This document shows, piece after piece, positions 17,011 to 25,856 of a stretch of 64,000 nucleotides of DNA. Location: assembly GCA_964447175.1 (NCBI GenBank), contig CAYURP010000011.1, forward strand, positions 1 to 64,000, read 5' to 3'. Position 1 is the first letter of the stretch, and each line of letters begins with the position of its first letter. The notes under the pieces were generated by a model that did not search any database, was not told the DNA's origin, and saw only the letters and a list, made by a program, of their open reading frames with translations. This DNA comes from CAYURP01 sp964447175 (GTDB lineage Bacteria > Zixibacteria > MSB-5A5 > SM23-73-2). The position numbers were made by a program, and so were the translations under genes.

Positions 17011-17192
17011 CATTTTATGTTGACAATTTCTCCAGAAGCAATAACTTGAAAAAAAAAGATTTTAAATGCTAATTCACATTATCCTATTCATAGCTGGTCT
17101 GGCTGCTTTATACTTTGGGGCAGAGTGGCGGGCTAAAGATCGTCTCGTTTTACCCGGTCCCTTTTTATCTGTCTGATAATTATTGGTCTTTT
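17011..17192 (+). pseudogene. decayed duplicate of the 5' end of the Na+/Ca2+ exchanger gene
   Basis: This stretch matches 19508-19694, covering the promoter-like TTGACA-16 nt-TAACTT, the leader, and the first codons of the exchanger. The ATG at 17066 opens a 36-codon reading MLIHIILFIAGLAALYFGAE, against MLIHIVIFLAGLVALYFGAE in the intact gene. It then drifts and stops at a TGA (17174-17176). Similarity can be followed to ATAATTATTGG near 17190. Only the 5' end is present, separated from the intact gene by the TPR membrane protein gene on the opposite strand. Confidence 0.88.
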
Positions 17193-17217
17193 TAGTAGAA
17201 TTCAACAAAAAAGTCTT

Positions 17218-19182
17218 TTAGTCTTTCATCTTCTTCAGGTTGTCCAACCAATTGACACAGAAAGAATCATCCGGAACTAATTTCAAAGCATTTTCCCATT
17301 CTTCTTTTGCCTTAAGGTAATCCTTTTTGATAAAATACAATATACCCATATTTCGGTGATGTTCCATCAGCTCTGGCTGAGCCATAGATAGTTTTCTGAA
17401 ATAATCCTCGAGTTCATCCAGTCTGCCCAGATCCAGGTATAATTTGCACAGCCCGGTAATGAAATCGATTTCCTGGTAGGCAGCGGGAATAGCTTTTTTA
17501 TAGTAAAAAGCAGCACTGTCCAGGTCGTTTCTCTGTTCATGGACTCTGCCAATGACCACCCAGGCTAATAAATATTTTGGGTTCACTTTTAATGCTTTTT
17601 CTGCCAGGGAGATGGCTTCCTCATATCTTTCCTCCCTCAGATAATATCGAGCTAAGTTATAATAATTTGCGGTCTGATCAGGATACAGTGATATAGCTTC
17701 ATTATATACGGTTTCTATGTGTTGAGGAAATCCAGCTTGTCTCAAAACCCTTGCGATCTTGAAAACGTTGTAATTAGTATAATCCTGAGGATGAGGATCC
17801 CGAAGCTGAACAAATTTGAAGTGTTCAATTGATCTCTTTTCGCTGGTATGAAGTAGTAACCAGGGAGTCAAATGAAAAAATGTCACAAAAATTAAAATAA
17901 GACCGTAATTCTTGAAATTTTTCCACTCTCTTCCTCTGCTGATAAACAGAATCCCTCCTAAAGGGACAAAAAATATTCCGGGAAATGATCTCAGATCCCA
18001 GTCAGCTGTTCCCAGGTAAGAATTAAAGATAAAAATAAACAAAAGTGAAAAAGATGATCCCAGAAACAAAAAAGTCTTGATCCTGTCTCCGGACCTGAAA
18101 GAGTCTCTCAGGAAAAAGAAAAATAAAATTATTCCCACTGGAGAAATTAGAAGCAGTTGGTTAGCATATTCCACTAAATGCTCCCAACAAAACATGCTGA
18201 AATGATAGGTCGGGGTGGGAAACAAGGGATAAATCAACATCCTGAATTTGGACTCCAGGGTAAAAGTCAAAACCTGATGTGTTCTCAAAATTATAGTCAA
18301 AACAAGAAAAAATAAGAGTAACAAGTGGCTCAGCTTAAAAGAATATTTCGTCCCTTTTTTACCATCTTGCCACAGAAGCCAGAGGAAGGACGGCACGAGC
18401 ACGAAACCAAAAACGTGCAATAACGAGGAGAAAATCAGAGCAGCAAAAGGATAAAGTAAACTAACTTTGGACTTAAGATAAAGCACAGAAAGAAAAACAT
18501 AAGTTACCAGAGCCAGGGTAAAAATGGTGTAGGCTTCTACATATCCACAGAAAAGCTCCAGAGAAGCCATTGAGAGGATCAAGGAGCCCAGGAATAGCTT
18601 CTCTAAATTAGTCTTTCCTAAAAGATCTGAAATATAAAGGACAACCAGAACGAACAACCCGCCACAGAGAATGCTTACACTGGAATAGGTTAATGCAGGA
18701 CTCCACCATTCCATCTTAGATGATAGGAATCTAAAGATCTCCAGATGTATGAGATCGTCCAGCCATCCTGCTCCCGTCACCTCCCCTTTCAGGAGCTGCT
18801 CTAACTTCAAATATCCATCTCCCATAAGAAAAAGTTTAGTATGCAGAGTGTAGAAGATGAAAAGAGAAAGAAAGCTGATTGTGATGTATATTTTCGACTT
18901 TTTAACTCTCGAAAATAAATTCAGGGGATACCTCAGGAGCTTCTCAAATATCCGAAGAAATAAACCATTCAACTTGGGGACAAAGACCAGAAGCGTAACC
19001 AGAGCCAGGATAATTCCAAAAGACAAAGGGAAAAAAAAGAGATGGTGGATTCCCCAGAGTCGAGCTGGGACAAGGTACCCGGACAAAAGGTGAAATATCA
19101 CTAGCAATAACAGGAGTGGAATTACACCCAGCTTAAAACGATTTTCCAGTTTATCCTTTTGTCTTTTCTGAGATATTTTCAT
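17218..19182 (-). CDS. polytopic membrane protein with C-terminal TPR repeats
   Basis: 654 aa. A short cytoplasmic basic head precedes about 12 hydrophobic helices spread over residues 18-455, with a DWDLRSFPG loop near 400. From about 480 there are tetratricopeptide repeats (YNLARYYLREERYEEAISLAEKALKVNP and following), ending at 654. The layout resembles GT-C-type glycosyltransferase or O-antigen-ligase-like membrane proteins of FCB bacteria that carry TPRs, but no catalytic motif I trust is visible. It is a single gene on the minus strand between the exchanger and its broken copy. Confidence 0.8.
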   Translation of the reverse strand: MKISQKRQKDKLENRFKLGVIPLLLLLVIFHLLSGYLVPARLWGIHHLFFFPLSFGIILALVTLLVFVPKLNGLFLRIFEKLLRYPLNLFSRVKKSKIYITISFLSLFIFYTLHTKLFLMGDGYLKLEQLLKGEVTGAGWLDDLIHLEIFRFLSSKMEWWSPALTYSSVSILCGGLFVLVVLYISDLLGKTNLEKLFLGSLILSMASLELFCGYVEAYTIFTLALVTYVFLSVLYLKSKVSLLYPFAALIFSSLLHVFGFVLVPSFLWLLWQDGKKGTKYSFKLSHLLLLFFLVLTIILRTHQVLTFTLESKFRMLIYPLFPTPTYHFSMFCWEHLVEYANQLLLISPVGIILFFFFLRDSFRSGDRIKTFLFLGSSFSLLFIFIFNSYLGTADWDLRSFPGIFFVPLGGILFISRGREWKNFKNYGLILIFVTFFHLTPWLLLHTSEKRSIEHFKFVQLRDPHPQDYTNYNVFKIARVLRQAGFPQHIETVYNEAISLYPDQTANYYNLARYYLREERYEEAISLAEKALKVNPKYLLAWVVIGRVHEQRNDLDSAAFYYKKAIPAAYQEIDFITGLCKLYLDLGRLDELEDYFRKLSMAQPELMEHHRNMGILYFIKKDYLKAKEEWENALKLVPDDSFCVNWLDNLKKMKD

Positions 19183-19562
19183 TACTTATTTTTGTATTAA
19201 TGCGGATGAATGCCTGTTGCCAGTTTACTTTCCTTTTTTCATCTATTAATAAAATATGCCATATCCAATGGTCACGCAAATAAAAAAAATTTTAGACTCC
19301 CTCAAAAAAACACTTTGTGAATACCGTCAATCTGGGTCAAAAACTACTCCTACATATTCAGATCGAAATAACCATTCACTTCTCTAATTATCCAGAATGT
19401 GACATAGGAGCCAATTCAATAGTTTGCTTGAAATCGCCTTAACGGAATGAGAAATTATAATTTTAGATGACTCTTGATAAAACTCTTTTATCAGCAAACC
19501 TTTATTCATCATTTATATTGACAATTCCTCCAGAAGTAATAACTTGGAAAAAAAGATTTTAA
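19183..19562. other. divergent intergenic region with exchanger promoter
   Basis: 380 bases between the TPR protein (minus) and the exchanger (plus). The right 55 bases are duplicated at 17011-17065. They include TTGACA (19518-19523), a 16-nt spacer and TAACTT (19540-19545), kept in both copies and the best promoter candidate for the exchanger. No RNA gene, long hairpin or open reading frame is apparent in the rest, which is AT-rich. Confidence 0.45.
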
Positions 19563-20513
19563 ATGCTAATTCACATTGTCATATTTTTAGCTGGACTGGT
19601 TGCTTTATATTTTGGGGCAGAGTGGCTGGTTAAAGGATCATCCCGATTCGCCAAATCCATTTCTATTCGTCCTATAATTATTGGTTTAACCATAATTGCC
19701 TTTGGAAGTTCTTCCCCGGAGGCAGCAGTCAGCATAGTTGCGGCATTTAAAGAAAATAGCGATATTGCTCTGGGTAATATCCTGGGCAGTATGATCGCCA
19801 ATATCGGACTGGTTCTGGGAGTCTCCGCAATAATCTCACCTTTGAAGATTCAGCTATCAATCATAAGAAAAGAGCTTCCCATTATGCTGGGAGCTGTAAT
19901 TATATTTTACCTGATGGCGCTCAATTTGAGCATCGATTTTTGGGAAGGCATTATACTTTTTACGGGGATCGTCCTCTTTATAGCCTACTCCGTTCATCAG
20001 GGCATAAAGGAAAAGCAAAAAAACCGTTTGGTGGAAAAAGAATATGAGGAATTCCTGAAGGGTGAAAACGGAAAGCGGATCAAATTTATATTACTTATGG
20101 CAGCTGGTCTGATTCTGATCATAGTGGGCGCAAATCTTTTGATTAAATCAGGAATCTTCATCGCTCACAGGTTAGGAGTAAGTGAAATTATAATCGGATT
20201 GACCATGTTAGCTCTGGGCACGTCCCTGCCTGAGCTTGCCATATCGACTGTGGCCGCTTATCGCAATGAGCCGGACATAAGTGCTGGAAATGTGATCGGC
20301 AGCAACATCTTCAATATTTTCTTCGTGATAGGGGTCGTGGCTATGATCCATCCTTTGAGCGTGGAAAAAAGCACACTGGGGTTTGAGTTCCCGGCTATGC
20401 TGATTTTCAGCATTTTACTGGTCTGGATGATGAAGACTCATCTCACCTTGAGCCGAATTGAAGGAGCCATACTTCTGGCTCTTTATGTTTTGTTTTTGAT
20501 ATTTGTCTTTTAA
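19563..20513 (+). CDS. calcium/sodium antiporter (YrbG family)
   Basis: 316 aa with about ten membrane helices in two inverted halves. Each half carries the alpha-repeat signature: GLTIIAFGSSSPEAAVSI with GNILGSMIANIGLVLG in the first, and GLTMLALGTSLPELAISTVAA with GNVIGSNIFNIFFVIG in the second. The acidic residues for cation binding are present. It exchanges Na+ for Ca2+ or a similar ion across the inner membrane. The normal family length and intact motifs show this is the functional copy; a truncated copy of its 5' end lies 2.5 kb upstream. Confidence 0.95.
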   Translation: MLIHIVIFLAGLVALYFGAEWLVKGSSRFAKSISIRPIIIGLTIIAFGSSSPEAAVSIVAAFKENSDIALGNILGSMIANIGLVLGVSAIISPLKIQLSIIRKELPIMLGAVIIFYLMALNLSIDFWEGIILFTGIVLFIAYSVHQGIKEKQKNRLVEKEYEEFLKGENGKRIKFILLMAAGLILIIVGANLLIKSGIFIAHRLGVSEIIIGLTMLALGTSLPELAISTVAAYRNEPDISAGNVIGSNIFNIFFVIGVVAMIHPLSVEKSTLGFEFPAMLIFSILLVWMMKTHLTLSRIEGAILLALYVLFLIFVF

Positions 20514-20635
20514 TGTGATTGTTTCACTGATGATTGCATAAGAAGAATTTTATCACCAAAATCTTTACGAATTATTAAAATTTACTTATGCTCGTTTTTG
20601 CATTTGGACTTTAACTGAGATCTTAAGAGGTAAGG

Positions 20636-22465
20636 ATGCCTGGCATTTTTGGCATATTTGATTTATACAACAAGGTTGACCTGAAACGCAAAATTCAAGC
20701 CATGTCAGATTCGCTCAAACATGAGCCCTGGTTTAAAACCCACACTTTCAATCAAAACCCAATCGCATTAGGCGCTATAAACCTGGGTAATTTTAATTAT
20801 GCCCCTCAACCGGTTTTCAATGAAGATGAATCCCTGGGCATAGTCATGCACGGGGAGATCTATGATTATAGAGAGAATTTACCCCGTTTGATAAATAAAA
20901 GGGAAAATGATCTGGTGAATATCCTGGATCTATTTCAGAAAAAGCCTTTGGATTTTATTCAGAACCTGAATGGCTCCTTTGTTTTCGCTGTCTATAATTT
21001 CAAAAGGAAAAGGCTGGTCATTGCCAATGATAGATATGGATTGAGACCTCTGTACTATTTTTTTAATAATCATCTTTTCATTTTCTCATCTGAGATCAAA
21101 GCTTTGCTCAAATTCTCCCAGGTGGAAAGAAAAATAGATGATCGCTCCATTGCTGAGTTTTTTACCTTTGAGTTCATCTTGGGGAATAAAACCTTCTTTG
21201 AAAGCATAAAGGTAATGCCTCCTGCTTCTATTTTAACAATTGAATACGATCAGTTAAAAATGGAACAATACTGGAAACCCAGTTTTAATCAAAAAGACAG
21301 CTATGTTATCAGAGAAGAGGATCTGGAAGAAATGGAAAAGCTTATCTGCCAGGCAGTAAAAAGACAGATTGAGCCTAAGGAATCAGTAGGGCTTTTCTTA
21401 AGTGGTGGTCTGGATTCAAGAACCATATTGACAGCAGCTATTCGAAATGGATATTCCATCCCCACTTACACATTTGGAGATAAAGGCTGTGAGGATGAAA
21501 AATATGCTAAAGAAGTGGCTTATACGCTGAAATGTCCCAACGATTTCTTCCAGCTCTCACCAGATTACCTGAAAAAATGGGCAAAAAAGGGAATTTGGAT
21601 AACCGAGGGGATGAACAACTGCGTCAATTTTCATGGTGTGGAGATACTACCAGAGATAAGAGAAAAATCCAAAATTATGCTTTACGGTTTGGAAGGAAAC
21701 ACCTGGCTGGGCTTTTTGTCTTTAGGCTTGTTAGAATTTCTTCTATCAAAAGATGAAAATAGTTTTATAAAAAGACTCTTTCACAAACTAAACTCTCCTT
21801 TTCCAGTTAGAATTCATTCCCAGCTTTTCCGAAATGAGTTCTTTAGAAAAAATAAAGGATTAGCATTTGAATCGTTAAGGGAATCATTGAAAAACATAGA
21901 TTACCAGTCCAATTTTAACCGGATATATCATTTCTTGGTTACGGAAAAGGACAGGAGATTGACCATTCTGGGGGCGATTGTGGATCACGGTTATGTTGAC
22001 TACCGACTCCCTTTCTATGATTATGATCTCGTCGATTTGGCTCAATCCATTCCTCCTAAACAGAGGGCTTTAGCTCGTTTCTATTTGCAGTTTATGAGAA
22101 AAAGGTTTTCGGAAGTTGCTTCCATACCCTATCAAAGAACAGGGCTGCCAGTAAGCTCAAATATTTTGAGAGTTCTTCTCAAAAGGGGAAGCGAGATCGC
22201 ATCTGAAAGATTAAGACAAAGGATATTCAGATCGCATACCCCGTCTATACGAGGTTATGGAAACGTAGACCAATGGTTTCGTCATCAGCTAAAGGATTTT
22301 GTAATTGAGACTCTTTTGAATAAAAAAGCCAAATCAAATCAATATTTAAATCCCTCCTTTATACAACACCTACTTTCTCAACATCTGAATGGAAAAGGGA
22401 ATCATTCCCGGCAGATAGGGTTACTTCTGACCTTTGAGCTCTGGAGTCAACTTTTTCTGGATTAA
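20636..22465 (+). CDS. asparagine-synthase-like protein without the glutaminase cysteine
   Basis: 609 aa. The N-terminal class II amidotransferase-like domain starts MPGIFGIFDL. Active enzymes start M-C-G-I, with Cys exposed as nucleophile, so Pro here should abolish glutaminase activity. The synthetase domain has the ATP pyrophosphatase motif VGLFLSGGLDS near residue 245, TYTFGDKGCEDEKYA, and a VDYRLPFYDYDLVDLA segment. Related proteins form amides, lactams or macrolactams (for example lasso peptide cyclases) or use ammonia directly. No peptide precursor gene was found beside it. Shine-Dalgarno GAGGT precedes the ATG. Confidence 0.88.
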   Translation: MPGIFGIFDLYNKVDLKRKIQAMSDSLKHEPWFKTHTFNQNPIALGAINLGNFNYAPQPVFNEDESLGIVMHGEIYDYRENLPRLINKRENDLVNILDLFQKKPLDFIQNLNGSFVFAVYNFKRKRLVIANDRYGLRPLYYFFNNHLFIFSSEIKALLKFSQVERKIDDRSIAEFFTFEFILGNKTFFESIKVMPPASILTIEYDQLKMEQYWKPSFNQKDSYVIREEDLEEMEKLICQAVKRQIEPKESVGLFLSGGLDSRTILTAAIRNGYSIPTYTFGDKGCEDEKYAKEVAYTLKCPNDFFQLSPDYLKKWAKKGIWITEGMNNCVNFHGVEILPEIREKSKIMLYGLEGNTWLGFLSLGLLEFLLSKDENSFIKRLFHKLNSPFPVRIHSQLFRNEFFRKNKGLAFESLRESLKNIDYQSNFNRIYHFLVTEKDRRLTILGAIVDHGYVDYRLPFYDYDLVDLAQSIPPKQRALARFYLQFMRKRFSEVASIPYQRTGLPVSSNILRVLLKRGSEIASERLRQRIFRSHTPSIRGYGNVDQWFRHQLKDFVIETLLNKKAKSNQYLNPSFIQHLLSQHLNGKGNHSRQIGLLLTFELWSQLFLD

Positions 22466-22505
22466 AACCTGATGTAATGTGTAAACCAAGCATCCAAAAT
22501 TTCCC

Positions 22506-22533
22506 TTGACTTTGTTCGTATTTATATTAAGAT
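22506..22533 (+). promoter_or_regulatory. candidate sigma70 promoter of htpX
   Basis: TTGACT (22506-22511), a 16-nt spacer and TAAGAT (22528-22533); GATAAT overlaps at 22531-22536. The start would be near 22540, about 22 bases before the htpX ATG. Confidence 0.45.
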
Positions 22534-22561
22534 AATTTCGGAAAAATCAGGAGAAGCTTAG

Positions 22562-23413
22562 ATGAACACCTTGAAAACTCTTTTGTTTTTAACCGTCTTA
22601 ACCATCCTTTTGATTATAGTCGGGGGACTTCTGGGCGGAAGAAACGGGATGATTGTGGCTTTAGTTTTCGCTGCCATTATGAACTTCGGAAGCTACTGGT
22701 TTTCAGACAAAATTGTCATCAGGATGTTTAAAGGCAGAAGAATCGAGGAAAAGGACAATCCCCGTCTTTTCAGTATCGTGAGAAGGGTTTCCCAGAGCGC
22801 ACAGATCCCCATGCCTAAAGTATATATAATTCCTTCTGAGTCACCTAATGCCTTTGCCACCGGCAGGAATCCCAAACACGCTGCGGTTGCTGTAACTCAG
22901 GGTATTTTGAAGATTCTAAACGAGGATGAGCTGGAGGGTGTGATCTCCCATGAGACAGCCCATATTAAAAACCGGGACATCCTTACCCAGAGCATAGTTG
23001 CCACCTTAGCTGGTGCTATAAGTATGCTTGCTTTTATGGCCAGGTGGGCAGCCCTGTTCGGAGGCTATGGTGGAAGAGACAACAACCGGAGCGGGGGAGG
23101 GCTAGGCCTTCTGGTTATGGCAATTATCGCTCCGATTTTAGCCCTTTTAATACAGATGGCCATTTCCCGATCCCGGGAGTTCGCTGCAGATGAGAGCGGA
23201 GCAAAGATCTCCCATAAACCACTTCATTTAGCCAATGCTTTAGAGAAACTTCATAATGCCACCCGCAGGGTGCCGCTTCAAGCTAACCCAGCCACCGCTC
23301 ATATTTTCATTGTCAGTCCACTCTCCTCACAGAGCTTCGCTTCGCTTTTCTCCACGCATCCTCCGGTCCAGAAACGTATAGAAAAACTTTACGAGCTGGC
23401 TAAAAAGACGTGA
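22562..23413 (+). CDS. htpX: membrane metalloprotease HtpX
   Basis: 283 aa. Two N-terminal helices (about 5-22 and 30-45) precede the M48 peptidase domain with the zinc motif His130-Glu131-x2-His134 (HETAH). The third ligand Glu lies in FAADESGA near residue 219, with another membrane hairpin between them. It degrades damaged membrane proteins in the inner membrane. GGAGAAG is a fair Shine-Dalgarno. The gene is followed after 48 bases by the CNNM/CorC-type gene. Confidence 0.95.
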   Translation: MNTLKTLLFLTVLTILLIIVGGLLGGRNGMIVALVFAAIMNFGSYWFSDKIVIRMFKGRRIEEKDNPRLFSIVRRVSQSAQIPMPKVYIIPSESPNAFATGRNPKHAAVAVTQGILKILNEDELEGVISHETAHIKNRDILTQSIVATLAGAISMLAFMARWAALFGGYGGRDNNRSGGGLGLLVMAIIAPILALLIQMAISRSREFAADESGAKISHKPLHLANALEKLHNATRRVPLQANPATAHIFIVSPLSSQSFASLFSTHPPVQKRIEKLYELAKKT

Positions 23414-23461
23414 AAAGGTTATCCAAAAGGGGTATCCAGAATTTTACCTTCCTGAAATAGA

Positions 23462-24769
23462 ATGGAAAGTTACTGGTTAGAGATATTACTTATAATCATA
23501 CTCATTCTGGCCAATGCATTTTTTGCCTGCTCTGAATTTGCGTTGATCTCCGCTCGCAAAAGCCGGATCACCCATCTGGCAAAAAAGGGGAATAAAGAAG
23601 CCCTTCTGGTCAAAAAACTCCAATCAGAGCCGGACAGGTTTTTGGCAACAGTTCAGGTCGGGGTGACTTTAGTTACGACTCTGGCTTCGGTGGTGGGAGG
23701 TGCCAGAATAGTCCATTTATTAATACCCTGGCTTAAATCATTTCCCGCTCCATTCATACAAAGGGCAGCAGAGCCTATCGCCATCGGGTTTGTGGTTATA
23801 ATAATAACCTATCTTTTCTTAGTCGTAGGTGAACTGGTCCCCAAATATCTGGCTCTAAGATTCCCGGAAAAGATCGCTTTCAGAATCGCCAGGCCCATTG
23901 AGTTTCTGTCCCATCTTTCGTTCCTGGTTGTGCAATTATTATCAGTCTCCACTAAAGGAGTAGCATCTCTTTTGATAGGCAAAACCCCCAAGGAGCCTCC
24001 CTTCATCTCAGAGGAGGAAGTAAAGTTTTTGATCCGGGAGGGAAAGGAAAAAGGCATTTTTGAGCCCACCGAAGTGGAGATAATCCGATCAGCATTCGAG
24101 TTCACCGATACCTACGTGCATAACATAATGACTCCCAGAACAGAGATCGTAGCCCTGGACACCAAGGCAGATACCCACAGAGTCGTTCGCAGCATTACCG
24201 AGGAAGGCTATTCCAGAATCCCGGTCTATAAAGAAAACCTGGACAACATCGTAGGGATAATCTATGCTAAGGATGTGATAAATGTCCTCCAAGATCAGGA
24301 TCTGATTATCCTGGATGACATAATTCGTAAACCTTATTTTGTCCCTGATTCCAAAAAGATTTCTGAAGTGCTTAAAGAGTTTCAAACCAAAAAGATTCAT
24401 ATGGCAATAGTTTTAGACGAGTTCGGGGGAACAGCCGGACTGGTCACCCTGGAAGATATAATGGAGGAGATCGTGGGAGAGATAGAGGACGAGTATGACA
24501 AAGTGGTAAAGGAGATCGATATCCTCTCCGATGGCTCAGCCCTGGTCAGAGCCGGGATAAAGTTAGACGATTTCAATCGCAAATTGAAAACCGAACTTCC
24601 CTTGGATGTGGCTGATACGCTGGGCGGCTTCATAATCAATACCCTGGGCAGAATACCGGCTTTGGATGAAATAATAGATTTGCATAATCTGACTTTCATC
24701 ATATATGAAAAAGTAGGACATCGAATAAGAAAGATCAAGGTTATAAAACATAAACAAAAAAAGGAATAG
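23462..24769 (+). CDS. CNNM/HlyC-CorC family membrane protein
   Basis: 435 aa. It has an N-terminal DUF21 (CNNM) transmembrane domain with four helices (about 1-190, including NAFFACSEFALISARKSRI), a CBS-pair domain (about 205-330; VHNIMTPRTEIVALD, MAIVLDEFGGTAGLVTLEDI) and a C-terminal CorC/HlyC transporter-associated domain (about 345-425). Such proteins act in Mg2+ or other divalent-cation homeostasis at the inner membrane; the old name hemolysin is misleading. The architecture and length are complete. Confidence 0.93.
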   Translation: MESYWLEILLIIILILANAFFACSEFALISARKSRITHLAKKGNKEALLVKKLQSEPDRFLATVQVGVTLVTTLASVVGGARIVHLLIPWLKSFPAPFIQRAAEPIAIGFVVIIITYLFLVVGELVPKYLALRFPEKIAFRIARPIEFLSHLSFLVVQLLSVSTKGVASLLIGKTPKEPPFISEEEVKFLIREGKEKGIFEPTEVEIIRSAFEFTDTYVHNIMTPRTEIVALDTKADTHRVVRSITEEGYSRIPVYKENLDNIVGIIYAKDVINVLQDQDLIILDDIIRKPYFVPDSKKISEVLKEFQTKKIHMAIVLDEFGGTAGLVTLEDIMEEIVGEIEDEYDKVVKEIDILSDGSALVRAGIKLDDFNRKLKTELPLDVADTLGGFIINTLGRIPALDEIIDLHNLTFIIYEKVGHRIRKIKVIKHKQKKE

Positions 24770-24782
24770 AACCAATCCATAT

Positions 24783-24829
24783 AAAGGCAAGTCACTTATC
24801 TTTTCTTGACTAAGTTAGAACTTGCCTTT
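24783..24829 (+). terminator. hairpin after the CNNM/CorC-type gene, possible terminator
   Basis: AAAGGCAAGT (24783-24792) pairs with ACTTGCCTTT (24820-24829). Inside, ACTTA pairs with TAAGT to extend the stem. The downstream sequence AGTTTG is not a classic U-run, so termination is plausible but unproven. Confidence 0.5.
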
Positions 24830-24846
24830 AGTTTGTCTGGACAAAA

Positions 24847-25464
24847 ATGTTCGAAGCTATAATAGAACCAATCGGCAGGTGGATAATTCAGGTCATATCC
24901 AACATAGGATACCTGGGTATAATCGTGACCATGTCCATTGAGTCAGCCTGCATCCCTTTGCCCTCGGAGATAATAATGCCCTTTTCCGGGTATTTAGCCT
25001 CTGTGGGAAGGTTTAATATATGGTTAGTATCAGTAGCCGGAGCATTAGGATGTGTCTTCGGCTCAATAGCTGCTTACTGGGTGGGCATCTGGGGAGGAAG
25101 GGCTTTCATTTTAAGATATGGAAAATACGTTTTGATCTCGCATAAGGATTTAGCCACAGCCGAGCGATTTTTCGAGCGATACGGCGACTGGGCAATATTT
25201 TTCTCAAGATTAATGCCCATAGTCAGAACCTTCATTTCATTGCCAGCTGGAATAGCTCGGATGAATTTCACCAAGTTCGTCCTTTATACCTTCTTAGGTT
25301 CCTTGCCCTGGTGTTTAGCCTTAGCCTATGTGGGGAAAGTGTTAGGTGAAAATTGGCATAATATCCGTAGTTATTTCCGCGGGGCAGACATCGTAATTAT
25401 CATAGTCATCCTCTTAGGCATAACCTTTTTCCTTTACAGACATCTGAAGCCAGAAAAACACTAA
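24847..25464 (+). CDS. DedA family membrane protein
   Basis: 205 aa. Typical DedA motifs are present: ACIPLPSEIIMPFSGYLA near residue 36, the central AERFFERYGDWAIFFSRLMPIVRTFISLPAGIARM and a C-terminal hydrophobic helix. DedA/DUF368-type proteins are known as phospholipid (C55-P or PE) flippases or proton-linked transporters that maintain envelope integrity. The acidic and arginine residues of the family are visible. The gene is followed by the first block of hairpin repeats. Confidence 0.93.
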   Translation: MFEAIIEPIGRWIIQVISNIGYLGIIVTMSIESACIPLPSEIIMPFSGYLASVGRFNIWLVSVAGALGCVFGSIAAYWVGIWGGRAFILRYGKYVLISHKDLATAERFFERYGDWAIFFSRLMPIVRTFISLPAGIARMNFTKFVLYTFLGSLPWCLALAYVGKVLGENWHNIRSYFRGADIVIIIVILLGITFFLYRHLKPEKH

Positions 25465-25496
25465 TGCATAATTTTATAGGGGTGCCCTTTAGATTT

Positions 25497-25548
25497 GGTA
25501 GGACAGGCTTTATAGCCTGTCCAGGACAGACAGAATGTCTGTCCTACC
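25497..25548. repeat. GTAG-headed inverted hairpin pair (REPIN-like)
   Basis: The outer stem is GGTAGGACAG (25497-25506) with CTGTCCTACC (25539-25548). Hairpin one is GGACAGGC/GCCTGTCC (25501-25522). Hairpin two is AGGACAGACA/TGTCTGTCCT with a three-base loop (25523-25545). The layout is the same as at 4205, but with different stem sequences. Confidence 0.8.
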
Positions 25549-25618
25549 TTCTGAGGGCTGGTGGAAATCTCCGAAACGGGTCTTGACGACAATTCCGCCA
25601 CCAACGAGACCTGGGTGC

Positions 25619-25637
25619 CCCACAGCTCTGCTGTGGG
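25619..25637. repeat. short perfect hairpin
   Basis: CCCACAGC (25619-25626) pairs with GCTGTGGG (25630-25637) around TCT. It has no GTAG head and sits in the hairpin-rich 25465-25856 gap between dedA and the HNH gene. The surrounding sequence has no convincing coding frame. Confidence 0.6.
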
Positions 25638-25710
25638 ATAGCATCCACGTACACTTTTGTGTTCAGTCTGGTCTTGCTCAGTGGGTGTGACCTGCGCACT
25701 TGATGTCAGG

Positions 25711-25775
25711 GTAGACCAGTGGCTTCTGCCACTGGTCAAAATAAAACGGGTAAGGCAAGGTCTCCTGACCTTGTC
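25711..25775 (+). repeat. GTAG-headed hairpin plus a degenerate second one, shared with 37717-37761
   Basis: GTAG (25711-25714) leads GACCAGTGGC/GCCACTGGTC (25714-25737). A second hairpin CAAGGTC/GACCTTG (25756-25773) has a GTAAG head that looks like a decayed GTAG. From ACTGGTCAAAA (25731) to 25775 the sequence matches 37717-37761 with only a few changes, showing a copied unit. Confidence 0.7.
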
Positions 25776-25782
25776 CCTTCTT

Positions 25783-25845
25783 GATGCATCGGCATTTCCC
25801 AATGCCGATGTCTCTAGCTTCGGGAATTCCAATTCCCGAAGCATC
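25783..25845. repeat. GATGC-headed inverted hairpin pair
   Basis: The outer ends are GATGC (25783-25787) and GCATC (25841-25845). Hairpin one is CATCGGCATT/AATGCCGATG (25787-25810). Hairpin two is GCTTCGGGAATT/AATTCCCGAAGC, a perfect 12-base stem (25817-25842). The same pair recurs at 34356-34446, and the second hairpin alone at 26871. It lies just past the 3' end of the HNH gene. Confidence 0.8.
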
Positions 25846-25856
25846 ATAAAAAGTAC

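Noticed and set aside
25461..25847. Open frames of 60-128 codons in the dedA-HNH gap
   Set aside because: They run through palindromes that read open on both strands; no ribosome site and no recognisable protein.
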